Source: Aphodovivens avicola
GTDB taxonomy: Bacteria > Actinomycetota > Coriobacteriia > Coriobacteriales > Eggerthellaceae
Direction of reading: 5' to 3'
DNA length: 64,000 nt
Assembly (NCBI GenBank): GCA_018712515.1
Contig: DVGW01000050.1
Coordinates: forward strand, 48,649-112,648
The first letter of the stretch is position 1; each line of letters starts with the position of its first letter. The translations under genes were made by a program, and so were the position numbers. Below the pieces are notes generated by a model. That model was not told where the DNA came from, did not search any database, and saw only the letters and a list, made by a program, of their open reading frames with translations. Positions 1 to 9,184 of this stretch are shown in pieces.

Positions 1-2160
1 GCCGGCCCCACCGGTCCGTGCGGCCCCTGCTCCGAGCTGTACTTCGACCAGGGCCCCGAGGTGGGCTGCGGCAGCCCCGATTGCAAGCCGGGCTGCGACT
101 GCGACCGCTTCCTGGAGTACTGGAACTGCGTGTTCACCCAGTTCGACGGCCAGGAGGATGGCACGCTCGCGCCGCTCAAGACGAAGAACATCGACACCGG
201 CATGGGCCTCGAGCGCATCGCGGCCATCATGCAGGGCGTCACGAACAACTACGACACCGACGTGCTGCGCGGCCTGATCTCGGTCGGCGAGGAGCTGTCG
301 GGCAAGGAGTACAAGACCGACGCCGCGGCGGATCTGTCGCTGCGCATCGTGGCCGACCACAGCCGCTCGGTCACGTTCATGATCGCCGACGGCATCCTGC
401 CGTCCAACGAGGGCCGCGGCTACGTGTTGCGCCGCCTGCTGCGCCGCGCGGTGATGCACGGCCACAAGCTGGGCATCGAGGGCCCGTTCCTGAAGAACTA
501 CATCGACGCCATCATCGAGAAGATGGGCGCTGTGTATCCCGAGGTCGTCGACAACCGCGAGCTCGTGGAGCGCGTGGTCCTCTCCGAGGAGGAGCGCTTC
601 GGCGCCACGCTGCGCCAGGGCCAGGCGTACCTGGAGGATGCGCTCGGCAAGCTGGAGGGCACCGTGCTTTCCGGCGAGGCGGCCTTCACGTTGCATGACA
701 CCTACGGCTTCCCGGTCGAGATCACCGAGGAGATCTGCGCCGAGCGCGGCATCACGGTGGATCACGACGGCTTCGACGCCTGCATGGAGCAGCAGCGCGA
801 GCGCGCCCGCGCCGCCACCAAGGACGACGCCGAGGCCGCTTGGAGCACCTACGGCGGCGTGCACGCCGACATCCTGAAGGAGGTCGGCGCCACGGGATTC
901 GTGGGGTATGAGCACCTCATGTGCGAGACGAAGGTCGCTGCGCTTATCAAGGACGGCGAGCGTGTGGAATCGCTTGCCGCGGGCGATGAGGGCGAGATCG
1001 TGCTCGTGCGCACCCCGTTCTACGCCGAGATGGGCGGCGAAGTGGGCGACACCGGCAAGATCGCTTCCGTCAAGGGAGCGGCGATCGACGTGTTCGACAC
1101 CAAGGCGCCGGAGAAAGGCCTGGTCTGCCACATGGTGAAGGTGGTGGAGGGCTCGATTTCTGTGGGCGACGAGGTTGCCGCACAGGTGGATCCCAAGCGC
1201 CGCGCCCGCATCACGCGCAACCACACCGCCACGCACATCCTGCACGCGGCGCTGCGCAAGGTGCTCGGCGACCACGTGAAGCAGGCCGGCTCCTACGTGG
1301 GTCCGGACCGCCTGCGCTTCGACTTCACGCACTTCGAGGCCACGACGCCCGAGCAGCTCGCCGAGATCGAGCGCGTTGCCAACGAGGAGATCATGGCCGC
1401 CATCCCGATGAACATCTACGAGACGTCGCTGGACGAGGCGCGCGCCTCCGGCGTGACGGCGCTGTTCGGCGAGAAGTACGGCGACACGGTCCGCGTCGTC
1501 GAGGCGGGCGCGTTCTCCCGCGAGCTGTGCGGCGGCTGCCATGTGTCCAACACGGCCGAGATCGGCTTCGTAAAGATCGTCTCCGAGTCGAGCGTCGGCG
1601 CCAACCTGCGTCGCATCGAAGCGGTGACCAGCTACGATGCTCTTGAGTACATGAATCGCATGGAGGCGGAGCTCAAGGAGACCGCCGCCGAGATGAAGGC
1701 AAAGCCCTTCGAGGTCGCCGAGCGCGTCAAAGCCAACCTTGCCGCTATCAAGGAGTTCGAGGCCGAGCGCAAGCGCGCCAAGCAGGCCGCGGCCGAGGGC
1801 GACGTTTCCGATCATCTCAAGGACGTCATCGACGCCGCCGCGGGCTACCCGGTGGTCGTCACGCGCATCGATGGCCTTGACACCGGCGGCCTGCGCAACG
1901 CGTGGGATATCCTGCGCGCCCGCCTGCCCAAGCCGGGCGCCTGCGTCATCGGCACGGTCAACGACGACAAGCCGGTCATCATGGCGGCGGGCACCGACGA
2001 GGCGGTCGCGGCGGGCTTCAACGCCGGCGCGGTCATCAAGTCCATCGCCGGCAACATCAAGGGCGGCGGCGGCGGAAAGCCGACGATGGCCCAGGCCGGC
2101 GGCAAGGACGCCTCCGGCATGGATGCCGCTCTCGAGGCGGCACGCGATCTGCTCAAGTAG
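1..2160 (+). CDS. alaS: Alanine--tRNA ligase, 5' end outside the window
   Basis: Charges tRNA-Ala with alanine in the cytosol. The reading frame is open from base 1 and encodes 719 residues; bacterial AlaS is usually about 870-880 residues, so roughly the first 155 are missing. The visible part starts in the catalytic core (AGPTGPCGPCSE), continues through the tRNA-recognition region, the editing domain with its zinc ligands (HTATH near residue 410 of the fragment and CGGCH further on), and ends in the C-Ala/DHHA1 domain with a glycine-rich GGGGGKPTMAQAGG motif. It is first in a plus-strand series with ruvX and mltG. A structured repeat (family B) begins at its stop codon. Identification is firm; only the start is unknown. 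Confidence 0.97.
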   Translation, partial: AGPTGPCGPCSELYFDQGPEVGCGSPDCKPGCDCDRFLEYWNCVFTQFDGQEDGTLAPLKTKNIDTGMGLERIAAIMQGVTNNYDTDVLRGLISVGEELSGKEYKTDAAADLSLRIVADHSRSVTFMIADGILPSNEGRGYVLRRLLRRAVMHGHKLGIEGPFLKNYIDAIIEKMGAVYPEVVDNRELVERVVLSEEERFGATLRQGQAYLEDALGKLEGTVLSGEAAFTLHDTYGFPVEITEEICAERGITVDHDGFDACMEQQRERARAATKDDAEAAWSTYGGVHADILKEVGATGFVGYEHLMCETKVAALIKDGERVESLAAGDEGEIVLVRTPFYAEMGGEVGDTGKIASVKGAAIDVFDTKAPEKGLVCHMVKVVEGSISVGDEVAAQVDPKRRARITRNHTATHILHAALRKVLGDHVKQAGSYVGPDRLRFDFTHFEATTPEQLAEIERVANEEIMAAIPMNIYETSLDEARASGVTALFGEKYGDTVRVVEAGAFSRELCGGCHVSNTAEIGFVKIVSESSVGANLRRIEAVTSYDALEYMNRMEAELKETAAEMKAKPFEVAERVKANLAAIKEFEAERKRAKQAAAEGDVSDHLKDVIDAAAGYPVVVTRIDGLDTGGLRNAWDILRARLPKPGACVIGTVNDDKPVIMAAGTDEAVAAGFNAGAVIKSIAGNIKGGGGGKPTMAQAGGKDASGMDAALEAARDLLK

Positions 2161-2299
2161 TTCCGTCGGTCTTTCGGCCGACGCAACGAGCCGACGCTGC
2201 GCGGGATTCTGGCGGCACAGCTGGCGCTCCAAGATTCGCTCACGCACCGAAGTGCGCTTCGCGAATCTTTCCCGCCATCTGCACTCGCCAGAATCCCGC
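2160..2299 (+). repeat. Intercistronic structured repeat, family B copy 1
   Basis: Begins at the last base of the alaS stop codon. Hairpin GTTCCGTCGG / CCGACGCAAC (2160-2169 with 2178-2187) is followed by GAGCCGACGCTGCG, shared with copies at 3926 and 60626. Here it continues into a long nested hairpin: 14-bp arms GCGGGATTCTGGCG (2201-2214) and CGCCAGAATCCCGC (2286-2299) enclose a second pair, AAGATTCGC (2231-2239) and GCGAATCTT (2261-2269). It lies wholly in the alaS-ruvX gap and may act as an mRNA structure or terminator. Confidence 0.7.
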
Positions 2300-2339
2300 T
2301 GCTGTCTCTACGAACGACCTGCGATAGAAAAGGGATTGG

Positions 2340-2762
2340 ATGCGTATTCTAGCGCTCGACATCGGCGAGGTGCGCGTGGGGGTGGCGGTGTGCGACCCCG
2401 GTGAGCGCGTGGCCTCGCCGGTTTGCGTTCTGCCGGCGGCCGAGGTGCTCGCCTGCGCCAAATCGTTCCGACACGTGCTGGAGGACTGGGAGCCCGAGCT
2501 TCTGCTGTGCGGGCTGCCCTACACGCTGTCGGGCGAGGAGGGCCCCCAGGCGCAGCGCATCCGCGCGGCGGCGGACGCGATCAGCGCCGCGTGCGGCATC
2601 CCCCACGAGTTCGCCGACGAGCGTCTCAGCTCGTCGGAGGCCAAGCGGAGTTTGCGTGAAAAGGGCCTGAACGAGAAGCAGATGCGCGGCAAAGTGGATA
2701 TGATAGCGGCAAGTATGTTCTTGCAGGCGTGGCTCGATGCCCGCCGTCATTCCGACGCATAA
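2340..2762 (+). CDS. ruvX: Holliday junction resolvase-like RuvX (YqgF family)
   Basis: 140-residue RNase H-fold protein of the YqgF/RuvX family, implicated in pre-16S rRNA 5' maturation and, from some studies, in Holliday junction resolution. The N-terminal strand LALDIGEVRVGVAV carries the first acidic residue, a Leu-rich LLLCGLPY segment follows, and DERLSSSEA near residue 97 is the second family signature. Length is normal. The ATG at 2340 is the first start after the family B repeat. It lies between alaS and mltG, a common order in Gram-positive bacteria; the next gene begins 9 bases after its stop. Confidence 0.92.
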   Translation: MRILALDIGEVRVGVAVCDPGERVASPVCVLPAAEVLACAKSFRHVLEDWEPELLLCGLPYTLSGEEGPQAQRIRAAADAISAACGIPHEFADERLSSSEAKRSLREKGLNEKQMRGKVDMIAASMFLQAWLDARRHSDA

Positions 2763-2771
2763 GGAGCGCTC

Positions 2772-3929
2772 ATGCCTCTGCGAAAAAGGCAGATCACCTA
2801 CTCGCAGCGACCGAACCACGCTGCCCGTTCGGCGCATGCCCGCGGCGACAAGATGTTCCGCACGTACGACACCAGCTACATCCGCCCCAAGCGCAGCAAG
2901 GCGCCCACCATCATCGCGCTCGTCGTCACGCTCGCGGTCGTCGCGCTCGTGATCTTCGGCATCGTCACGCTGTTCAGGGGCTGCTCCGCGCAGCCGACCC
3001 TCGCCGAGGGCCAGACCGTCCAGATCGAGGTCGTGGAGGGTTCGGGCGCCGGCGCCATCGGCGACCAGCTCGTCGAGGCGGGCGTCATCGGCAAGGCAAG
3101 CGAGTTCACCGACGCGGTCAACGCCGCCAACGCCGCCGCGCAGCTCAAGCCCGGCACCTACGAGCTCACCGGCGGCATGACCGTCGGCGAGCTGGTGACC
3201 CTGCTCACGACCGGCCCCAACGTGGTGGGCGAGGGCATGACGATCCCCGAGGGCTACACGCTCGCCCAGATCGCCTCGACGGTCGAGCAGTTCACCGGCG
3301 GGCGCATCTCCGCTGCCGACTTCACCGCGGCGGCGTCCGACGCCAGCGTGTACGCGGGCGAGTTCCCCTTCCTCGCCGATGCGGGCTCCAACAGCCTCGA
3401 GGGCTACCTGTTCCCCAAGACCTACGAGGTCGCCGACGACGCGACCGCCGACTCCCTCATCCGCCTGATGCTGCAGCAGTTCCAGGCCGAGACGGCGTCG
3501 CTCGACTGGTCCTATCCCGAGAGCATCGGGCTTTCGCGCTACGACGCGGTGAAGCTCGCCTCGATCGTCGAGAAGGAGTCCAGCGGCGACGCGGAGATCC
3601 GCGCGCAGGTGGCGTCGGTGTTCTACAACCGCCTGACCACCGAGGGCGAGCCGACCTACGGCATGCTGCAAAGCGACGCGACGACCGCCTACGAGGTGGG
3701 CCATGACCCGACGCCCGAGGACGTCGCGACGCCGAGCGCCTACAACACCTACACCAACACGGGCCTGACGCCCACGCCCATCTGCGCCCCCAGCATCGAC
3801 TGCCTGCAGGCGGTCTGCGCGCCGGCCGAGACGAGCTACTTCTTCTTCTACTTCGAGCCCGACGCGAACGGCGTGATGCAGTACTACTTCTCGGAGACCT
3901 ACGACGAGCATATGGCCACTTTCTCGTAA
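2772..3929 (+). CDS. mltG: Endolytic peptidoglycan transglycosylase MltG
   Basis: 385-residue YceG/MltG-family lytic transglycosylase, which cleaves nascent glycan strands at the outer face of the membrane and is thought to terminate their elongation. The first ~45 residues are basic and cytoplasmic, one membrane helix follows (about 45-66, TIIALVVTLAVVALVIFGIV), then the extracellular YceG domain. The catalytic glutamate is most likely Glu267 in SIVEKES, aligned with the catalytic Glu of E. coli MltG. The C-terminus has the usual NTYTNTGLTPTPIC block. The stop codon lies inside the first stem of a family B repeat. Confidence 0.95.
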   Translation: MPLRKRQITYSQRPNHAARSAHARGDKMFRTYDTSYIRPKRSKAPTIIALVVTLAVVALVIFGIVTLFRGCSAQPTLAEGQTVQIEVVEGSGAGAIGDQLVEAGVIGKASEFTDAVNAANAAAQLKPGTYELTGGMTVGELVTLLTTGPNVVGEGMTIPEGYTLAQIASTVEQFTGGRISAADFTAAASDASVYAGEFPFLADAGSNSLEGYLFPKTYEVADDATADSLIRLMLQQFQAETASLDWSYPESIGLSRYDAVKLASIVEKESSGDAEIRAQVASVFYNRLTTEGEPTYGMLQSDATTAYEVGHDPTPEDVATPSAYNTYTNTGLTPTPICAPSIDCLQAVCAPAETSYFFFYFEPDANGVMQYYFSETYDEHMATFS

Positions 3930-3999
3930 TGTCGGCCTGACGGCCGACATTACGGGCCGACGCTGCGGCTGCCTCGCTGACGTATGCTCCACCTGCGAG
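3926..3999 (+). repeat. Intercistronic structured repeat, family B copy 2
   Basis: The hairpin GTAATGTCGGCC (3926-3937), loop TGAC, GGCCGACATTAC (3942-3953) contains the mltG stop codon at 3927-3929. It is followed by GGCCGACGCTGCGGCTG and by CTCGCTGACGTATGCTC ending in ACCTGCGAG, where CTCGC and GCGAG can pair. Its outer stem differs from the other two copies but is again fully complementary. A further small hairpin (GCCGCC TTC GGCGGC) follows at about 4007-4021. Confidence 0.7.
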
Positions 4000-4090
4000 C
4001 AAATTTGCCGCCTTCGGCGGCATTGGGACGCGTGCGGCTTGGAGCAGGGTACTTGCCACGCTTTGCTCGATGCTTCAAGATAGACCCATT

Positions 4091-4642
4091 ATGCCGTTTC
4101 TGAAACCTGACAGATACTTCTCGCGGATCTCGCGCATCGACATCGAGCGCGACCTGGTCGACCGTGGCTTCAAGTCGGTGCTGATGGATGTGGACAACAC
4201 CATCCTCACCCGCGACACGCACGAGGTGCCGCGCGACGTGGCGCAGTGGCTCGCCCGCGCGCGCGAGGCGGGGCTTGCGTTCTGCCTGCTCTCGAACAAC
4301 TGGCATGAGGGCGTCTACCAGCTCGCCGATCGGCTCGAGCTGCCCATCGTGGCCAAGGCGATCAAGCCTCTGCCGCCGGCGTTCCTCATGGCGCTGCGCA
4401 AGATCGATGCGAAGCGCGCGACCACCGTGGTCATCGGCGACCAGCTCGTCACGGATGTGCTCGGCGCCCACTTCCTGGGGATGACGGCGTACATGCTCCA
4501 ACCGCTGGTCGAGCAGGATCTGCCCCATACGCTGATGCTACGCCACTTCGAGCGCTTGGTGATGGGCAACGCGAAACCCGAGGAGGCTCCGCAGACGGCC
4601 GCCGCGCCGACCGCCGTGCAGGCTGTGGAAGGCGATCGATGA
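4091..4642 (+). CDS. YqeG-family HAD IIIA-type phosphatase
   Basis: 183 residues from the ATG at 4091; an in-frame start at 4070 would add seven residues, and neither has a strong Shine-Dalgarno sequence. HAD motif I is VLMDVDNTIL (nucleophile Asp and acid Asp), motif II is in LLSNN, the motif III lysine is in VAKAIKP, and motif IV is VIGDQLVTDVLGA. This matches the YqeG family, related to phosphatidylglycerophosphate phosphatases, and the gene often sits beside aroE as here. The substrate is not certain from sequence. The last ~20 residues are Ala/Pro-rich. The stop overlaps the aroE start by 4 bases. Confidence 0.88.
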   Translation: MPFLKPDRYFSRISRIDIERDLVDRGFKSVLMDVDNTILTRDTHEVPRDVAQWLARAREAGLAFCLLSNNWHEGVYQLADRLELPIVAKAIKPLPPAFLMALRKIDAKRATTVVIGDQLVTDVLGAHFLGMTAYMLQPLVEQDLPHTLMLRHFERLVMGNAKPEEAPQTAAAPTAVQAVEGDR

Positions 4643-5538
4643 TGCGCGAGCGCCATCTCTATCTTCTGGGCCATCCTGTCGGCCATTCCAAATCCGCGGT
4701 GATGTACAACGCGGTGTACGAGGCCGCCGGGCTGCCGTGGCGCTACGAGCTGCTCGACTGCCCGACCGAGGCGGATGCGCGTGCGGTTTTGGACGGGCGC
4801 GCGTTTCTTCAGGTGAACATCACGACGCCCTACAAGCCGCTCGCCTTCGAGATCGCCGACGAGCGCACGGAGGCGGTCGAGCGCATCGGCGGGGCGAACG
4901 TGCTGGTGAACGACGACGGCCGCCTGGTCGCGCACAACACGGACGGCATCGGCTGCGTGGGGTTCCTGAAGCGCGAGGGGTTCGCCTTCGAGGGCGCCCG
5001 CGTGGCGATCTGCGGCACGGGGCCGACGGCGCTCGCCATCCTCACGGCGTGCGCGGAGGCGGATGCGGGCGAGATCCTGCTGCTGGGCCGCGATGCCGGG
5101 CGGGCGCAGGCGGTGCTCGACGGCTGGCTGGCGCGCGGATCGCAGGCAGGCGCCGCGGATCCGCAGGGCGCTGCGCGCCGCATCTCCGCATCAAGCTACG
5201 GAAAGGCGGCGGAGCGCATCGCGCAGGCCGACCTCGTCGTCAACGCGACGCCCCTCGGCATGAACGCGGGCGATCCCGCTCCGTTCGAGGGATCCCTGCT
5301 CCATGCGGGGCAGTGGGCGTTCGACTGCGTGTACGGCCATGGCGAGACCGCGTTCGTGCGCGCCGCCCGCGAGGCTGGCTGCGTCGTCTACGACGGCGCG
5401 GGCATGCTCGTGGGGCAGGCGGTGGCGACCGTGCGCATCGTCGCGCGCGCTGTCGGCGCAGAGGTCGCGATCGACGACGACGGCATGTTCGAGATCATGG
5501 CCGATGCCGCCGGGTTCGCGCTGTCGCACGCCGGCTGA
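4639..5538 (+). CDS. aroE: Shikimate dehydrogenase
   Basis: 299 residues; reduces 3-dehydroshikimate to shikimate with NADPH. The shikimate-binding region GHPVGHSKSAVMYN is slightly unusual (the family normally has HSxSPxxHN), NITTPYK carries the catalytic lysine (usually NVTxPYK), and VAHNTDG has the catalytic aspartate. The nucleotide-binding loop is ICGTGPTALAI instead of GAGGAxxAI. Despite these variations the domain order and length fit AroE, and the other shikimate genes follow. The start ATG overlaps the preceding stop, so translation is probably coupled. Confidence 0.9.
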   Translation: MMRERHLYLLGHPVGHSKSAVMYNAVYEAAGLPWRYELLDCPTEADARAVLDGRAFLQVNITTPYKPLAFEIADERTEAVERIGGANVLVNDDGRLVAHNTDGIGCVGFLKREGFAFEGARVAICGTGPTALAILTACAEADAGEILLLGRDAGRAQAVLDGWLARGSQAGAADPQGAARRISASSYGKAAERIAQADLVVNATPLGMNAGDPAPFEGSLLHAGQWAFDCVYGHGETAFVRAAREAGCVVYDGAGMLVGQAVATVRIVARAVGAEVAIDDDGMFEIMADAAGFALSHAG

Positions 5539-5617
5539 CGCGGAATTCGGATTCGGAAGGAGCCCGGATCCCGGCGAATCGCCGGGCGCGTTGCCGGGCG
5601 TTTGGGAGGAGCCATCC

Positions 5618-6037
5618 ATGTACGGACTCAAGACGGAGGCGGCGTTCGATTCCGCCCATTTCCTTGCCGACTACTACGGAAAATGCGAGAACCTGCACGG
5701 CCATCGCTGGCGCGTGGTGGTCTATCTGGAGCAGCCGGAGCTACAGACCGAGGGCACCATGCGCGACATGGTGCTCGATTTCGGCGTGTTCAAGCGCGCG
5801 GTGCGCGCGCTGGCCGAAGAGCTCGACCACACGTTCCTCGTCGAGGAGGGGACGCTCAAGCCCGCCACCGTCGAGGCGCTCGAGGGCGAGGGGTTCTCGC
5901 TCACCGTCCTGCCGTTCCGCACGACGGCGGAGAACCTCGCGCGCTACTTCTGCGACCGCCTGCGCGCGCAGGATCTCCCCGTCAGCCAGGTGGACATGTA
6001 CGAGACCCCCAACAACTGCGCCGTCTACCGCCCGTAG
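5618..6037 (+). CDS. queD: 6-carboxytetrahydropterin synthase-like protein (QueD/PTPS family)
   Basis: 139 residues. PTPS-fold enzymes of the QueD group convert 7,8-dihydroneopterin triphosphate to 6-carboxytetrahydropterin, the first committed step towards queuosine. The zinc histidines are in SAHF and LHGHRW, the catalytic cysteine is in GKCENLHGH, DHTFL carries the catalytic Asp/His pair, and YETPNN near the C-terminus holds the substrate-binding glutamate. The ATG at 5618 is chosen because GGGAGGA precedes it closely and the protein then has normal family length. No other queuosine gene lies in the window, so the precise pterin product is inferred. Confidence 0.87.
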   Translation: MYGLKTEAAFDSAHFLADYYGKCENLHGHRWRVVVYLEQPELQTEGTMRDMVLDFGVFKRAVRALAEELDHTFLVEEGTLKPATVEALEGEGFSLTVLPFRTTAENLARYFCDRLRAQDLPVSQVDMYETPNNCAVYRP

Positions 6038-6088
6038 CGCGCGCTCCGCTTCCCATCGGCGGCAACACGACGGAAACAGCGTCTGGGT

Positions 6089-6094
6089 TACAAT
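6089..6094 (+). promoter_or_regulatory. Putative -10 element of the aroC promoter
   Basis: TACAAT 40 bases upstream of the aroC start, in a 96-base gap after queD. No clear -35 hexamer is visible at the expected distance, so this is a moderate prediction only. Confidence 0.4.
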
Positions 6095-6133
6095 AGCCGA
6101 CGTATATGCCGCCATCGAGGGAAAGCGACGCAC

Positions 6134-7306
6134 ATGCGATACTTCACAGCGGGTGAAAGCCACGGACAGGAGCTCACGGCCATCGTCGAGGGCGCGCCGG
6201 CGGGCCTGCGCATCTCCGAAGAGCAGATCAACACCGATCTCGCCCGCCGCCAGTCGGGGTACGGTCGCGGCGGTCGCCAGAAGATCGAGCACGACACCGT
6301 GCGCGTGACCTCGGGCATCCGCTTCGGACGCACCATCGGCTCCCCGATCGCGATGGTGGTGCGCAACCGCGATTGGGAGAACTGGGAGAAGCGCATGGCG
6401 CCGTTCGGCGAAGCGCCGCAGGACCTGATCCGCGAGGTGACGCCGCGTCCCGGCCATGCCGACCTGCTCGGCGTCCTCAAAACCGACACCGATGACTGCC
6501 GCAACATCCTCGAACGCGCGAGCGCGCGCGAGACGGCGGCGCGCGTTGCCGCATCGGGCATCCCGCGCGAGTTCCTGGCGGAGCTGGGCGTCGAGATCCT
6601 CTCCTACGTGACCTCCATCGGCGAAGCGTCGATGAAAGAGGACGATCCCATCGCCCAAGCCGCGCAGTACGCCCCCCTCGACATCGAGCTGTCCGAGATC
6701 CGCTGCCCGGATTCGGGGGCGACGCGCGCGATGAAGCGCGAGATCGACAAGGCGATCGAGAACCGCGACAGCCTGGGCGGCACGTTCCGCGTCGTGGTGA
6801 AGGGGCTCGTCCCCGGCTTGGGCGGCTATGCGACCGGCCGCGACCGCCTCACGTCGCAGCTGGGCGCGGCGGTGCTTTCCATCCCCGCGATCAAAGGCAT
6901 CGAGTTCGGGCTGGGCTTCGACGCCGCGCGCCTGCCCGGCTCCAAAGTGCACGACGAGATCGTGCTCGATCCCCAGACCGGCTTCACGCGCGCCGGCAAC
7001 AACGCCGGCGGGCTGGAGGGCGGCATGACGACGGGTCTGCCGTTGGTCATCACGGCGGCGATGAAGCCGATCGCGACCCTCATGCAGCCGCTGCGCACGG
7101 TCGATCTGGACACGCTCGAGCCCGCCGAGGCGTCCAAGGAGCGCAGCGACGTGTGCGCCGTCCCCGCCGCGGCCGTCATCGCCGAGGCGGAGGTCGCCTT
7201 CGTGCTTGCCGACGCCTATCTGCGCAAGTTCGGCTGCGACAACATGACCGACATCAAAGCCGCACTCAAGGCGTACAGGCAGCGCCTGCGCACCGCGTCG
7301 AGGTAG
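6134..7306 (+). CDS. aroC: Chorismate synthase
   Basis: 390 residues; converts 5-enolpyruvylshikimate-3-phosphate to chorismate with reduced FMN. Signatures seen are MRYFTAGESHGQ at the N-terminus, RRQSGYGRGGRQKIE, the ASARETAARVA helix, and the C-terminal GFTRAGNNAGGLEGGMTTG loop with the conserved histidine/arginine-rich FMN site. Length is normal. It heads the compact aroC-aroK-aroB block: aroK starts 5 bases after its stop. Confidence 0.97.
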   Translation: MRYFTAGESHGQELTAIVEGAPAGLRISEEQINTDLARRQSGYGRGGRQKIEHDTVRVTSGIRFGRTIGSPIAMVVRNRDWENWEKRMAPFGEAPQDLIREVTPRPGHADLLGVLKTDTDDCRNILERASARETAARVAASGIPREFLAELGVEILSYVTSIGEASMKEDDPIAQAAQYAPLDIELSEIRCPDSGATRAMKREIDKAIENRDSLGGTFRVVVKGLVPGLGGYATGRDRLTSQLGAAVLSIPAIKGIEFGLGFDAARLPGSKVHDEIVLDPQTGFTRAGNNAGGLEGGMTTGLPLVITAAMKPIATLMQPLRTVDLDTLEPAEASKERSDVCAVPAAAVIAEAEVAFVLADAYLRKFGCDNMTDIKAALKAYRQRLRTASR

Positions 7307-7310
7307 CGCG

Positions 7311-7940
7311 ATGGCGGGCGCGGAGCACAGGGGCGCCTCCTCCGGCGATCGCCGGGGACGCACGCCGCAGCATGGCGGAGGCCGCCAGCGCAAACCCGAA
7401 CGGATCCCGTGCGAGCTTGCGCGGCCGGTCTTCTTCGTCGGGTTCATGGGCGCGGGCAAGACGTCGGTGTCGCGCCGCTTGGCGCGCCTGTGCGGCATCG
7501 CCTCCATCGACATGGACTCCTACATCGAACGCCGCGAGGGCAGGCGCATCCGCGACATCTTCGCCGAGGACGGCGAGGGGCGCTTCCGCGACCTGGAGAC
7601 GCAGGTGCTGCGCGAGATGACGCAGGGCGACCCCGCGCTGGTGTCGTGCGGCGGCGGCGTGGTGCTGCGGCCCGAGAACCGCGCGATCCTGCGCGAGGGA
7701 GGCTTCGTCGTGTTCTTGAAGGTCGGCGCCGACGAGGCGAAATCCCGCATCAGCGATCCGTCGACCCGTCCGCTTCTGGGCGATGCGGAGGCGGCGCGCA
7801 AGACCAACGCGGAGAGGCTGCCGCTCTACGAGGAGGTCGCCGACGCCACCGTCGACACGTCGGGCAGGGGCGTCACGGCGCTTGCCTACAAGGTCAAATC
7901 CATCTTGGAGAAGGAGGGCATCCTGTGGCCACGAAAGTGA
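7311..7940 (+). CDS. aroK: Shikimate kinase
   Basis: 209 residues; phosphorylates shikimate at the 3-OH. The P-loop is GFMGAGKTSVSR, MDSYIERREGR carries the shikimate-binding Asp, FRDLE the second substrate contact, and SCGGGVVL the Gly-rich substrate loop; the lid and adenine-binding regions follow. Typical AroK is about 165-175 residues, so the basic Gly/Arg-rich first ~38 residues are an extension. An internal start could exist but no better-placed one is obvious. The last 16 bases overlap aroB. Confidence 0.94.
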   Translation: MAGAEHRGASSGDRRGRTPQHGGGRQRKPERIPCELARPVFFVGFMGAGKTSVSRRLARLCGIASIDMDSYIERREGRRIRDIFAEDGEGRFRDLETQVLREMTQGDPALVSCGGGVVLRPENRAILREGGFVVFLKVGADEAKSRISDPSTRPLLGDAEAARKTNAERLPLYEEVADATVDTSGRGVTALAYKVKSILEKEGILWPRK

Positions 7941-9031
7941 TGGTCAACATCCCCGACGAGCGCCCCTACGCGGTGCGGATCGGCGCGGGCATCCTCGCGG
8001 GATCGGGCTCCCACGTCAAGCAGGCATGCGGTATCGAGGGCGCGGGCCGCGCGCTCATCGTCACCGACTCCAACGTCGCGCCGCTCTACCGCGACGCCGC
8101 GCGCGCCTCGCTCGCGGAGGCGGGCATGCGCGTGAGCGACATCGTCGTCCCCGCCGGTGAAGAGACCAAATCCCTCGAAGTGCTCGGCGAGATCTGGGAG
8201 GCGATGGCTCAGCTCGGGCTGGGACGCGATTGCGTCGTGGTCGCTCTGGGCGGCGGCGTCGTCGGCGATCTCGCGGGCTTCGCCGGCGCCACCTACATGC
8301 GCGGCGTCAAGGTGGTGCAGGTGCCCACCACGCTGCTCGCGATGGTCGACTCGTCGGTGGGCGGCAAGACGGCGATCAACCTGGAGGCGGGGAAGAACCT
8401 GGTGGGCGCGTTCAAGCAGCCCTCCTACGTCTGCGCCGACACCGACACGCTCGCGACGCTTCCCGAGCGCGAGTGGCGCTGCGGATGCGCCGAGGTCGCC
8501 AAATCGGCGGTCATCGACTCGGACGAGTTCTTCTTCTGGATGGCCGACCATGCCGTCGCCATCGCCGCGCGCGAGGCCGAGGCGGTCTCCGAGGCGATCG
8601 CGCGCTGCGTCGTGTTCAAGGCCGACGTCGTCGCGATGGACAAGACCGAGAGCAAGGGCGTGCGCGAATGCCTCAACTACGGCCACACGCTGGGCCATGC
8701 CGTCGAGAAGCTGGCCGGATACGGCACGTTCACGCACGGCGAGGGCGTCGCCGAGGGCATGCGCTTCGCGGCGCGGATGGCGATCGACCTGGTGGGGGCC
8801 GCCCCCGAGTTCGTCGAGGCGCAGAACGAACTGCTGGATGCGCTCGGGTTGCCGCCGTTGGCGTGGTCGGCCGAGCCCGAGGCGCTGCTGGATGCGATGA
8901 AACGCGACAAGAAGGCGCGCGGCGGTCATGTGCGGTTCGTGCTGCCGCGGGATGTGGGGGAGTGGGAGCTCGTCGAGGTTGACGATGCGACCATTCTTTC
9001 GCATCTGCGGACGTGGGTTGAGGGGAAATAG
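7925..9031 (+). CDS. aroB: 3-dehydroquinate synthase
   Basis: 368 residues from a GTG start with AAGGAGGG 6-7 bases upstream. Converts DAHP to 3-dehydroquinate using NAD and a divalent metal. The NAD-binding GGGVVGDLAGFAGATYMRG block, the substrate-binding VPTTLLAMVDSSVGGKTAIN segment, and the metal ligands Glu in CAEVAKSAV, His in NYGHTLGHA and His in THGEGVAEGM are present. Length is standard. It overlaps aroK, consistent with translational coupling, and is separated from aroQ by a family A repeat. Confidence 0.97.
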   Translation: MATKVMVNIPDERPYAVRIGAGILAGSGSHVKQACGIEGAGRALIVTDSNVAPLYRDAARASLAEAGMRVSDIVVPAGEETKSLEVLGEIWEAMAQLGLGRDCVVVALGGGVVGDLAGFAGATYMRGVKVVQVPTTLLAMVDSSVGGKTAINLEAGKNLVGAFKQPSYVCADTDTLATLPEREWRCGCAEVAKSAVIDSDEFFFWMADHAVAIAAREAEAVSEAIARCVVFKADVVAMDKTESKGVRECLNYGHTLGHAVEKLAGYGTFTHGEGVAEGMRFAARMAIDLVGAAPEFVEAQNELLDALGLPPLAWSAEPEALLDAMKRDKKARGGHVRFVLPRDVGEWELVEVDDATILSHLRTWVEGK

Positions 9032-9049
9032 CTCCTCAAAATGGGGGAC

Positions 9050-9169
9050 GGCGAGGTCGAGGCGCGAGGCACGTGCTCAAACAGGTCCTCGCGCTCTGAA
9101 TAACGCGATCTTCGATCCCGTTCAAGGCGCTGCGGATACTGCGCGCGAGCCCCGCGCCTCGACCTCGCC
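9050..9169 (+). repeat. Intercistronic structured repeat, family A copy 1
   Basis: Lies 18 bases after the aroB stop. The outer 17-bp perfect inverted arms are 9050-9066 and 9153-9169. Inside are two strands shared by all copies, CACGTGCTCAAACAG and ATACTGCGCGCGAGCCCC, flanking an inner imperfect hairpin (AACGCGATC TTC GATCCCGTT). The arms differ in sequence from copies at 20044 and 34345 but are perfectly paired in each. Confidence 0.75.
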
Positions 9170-9184
9170 TCTCCGTCGTCGGTC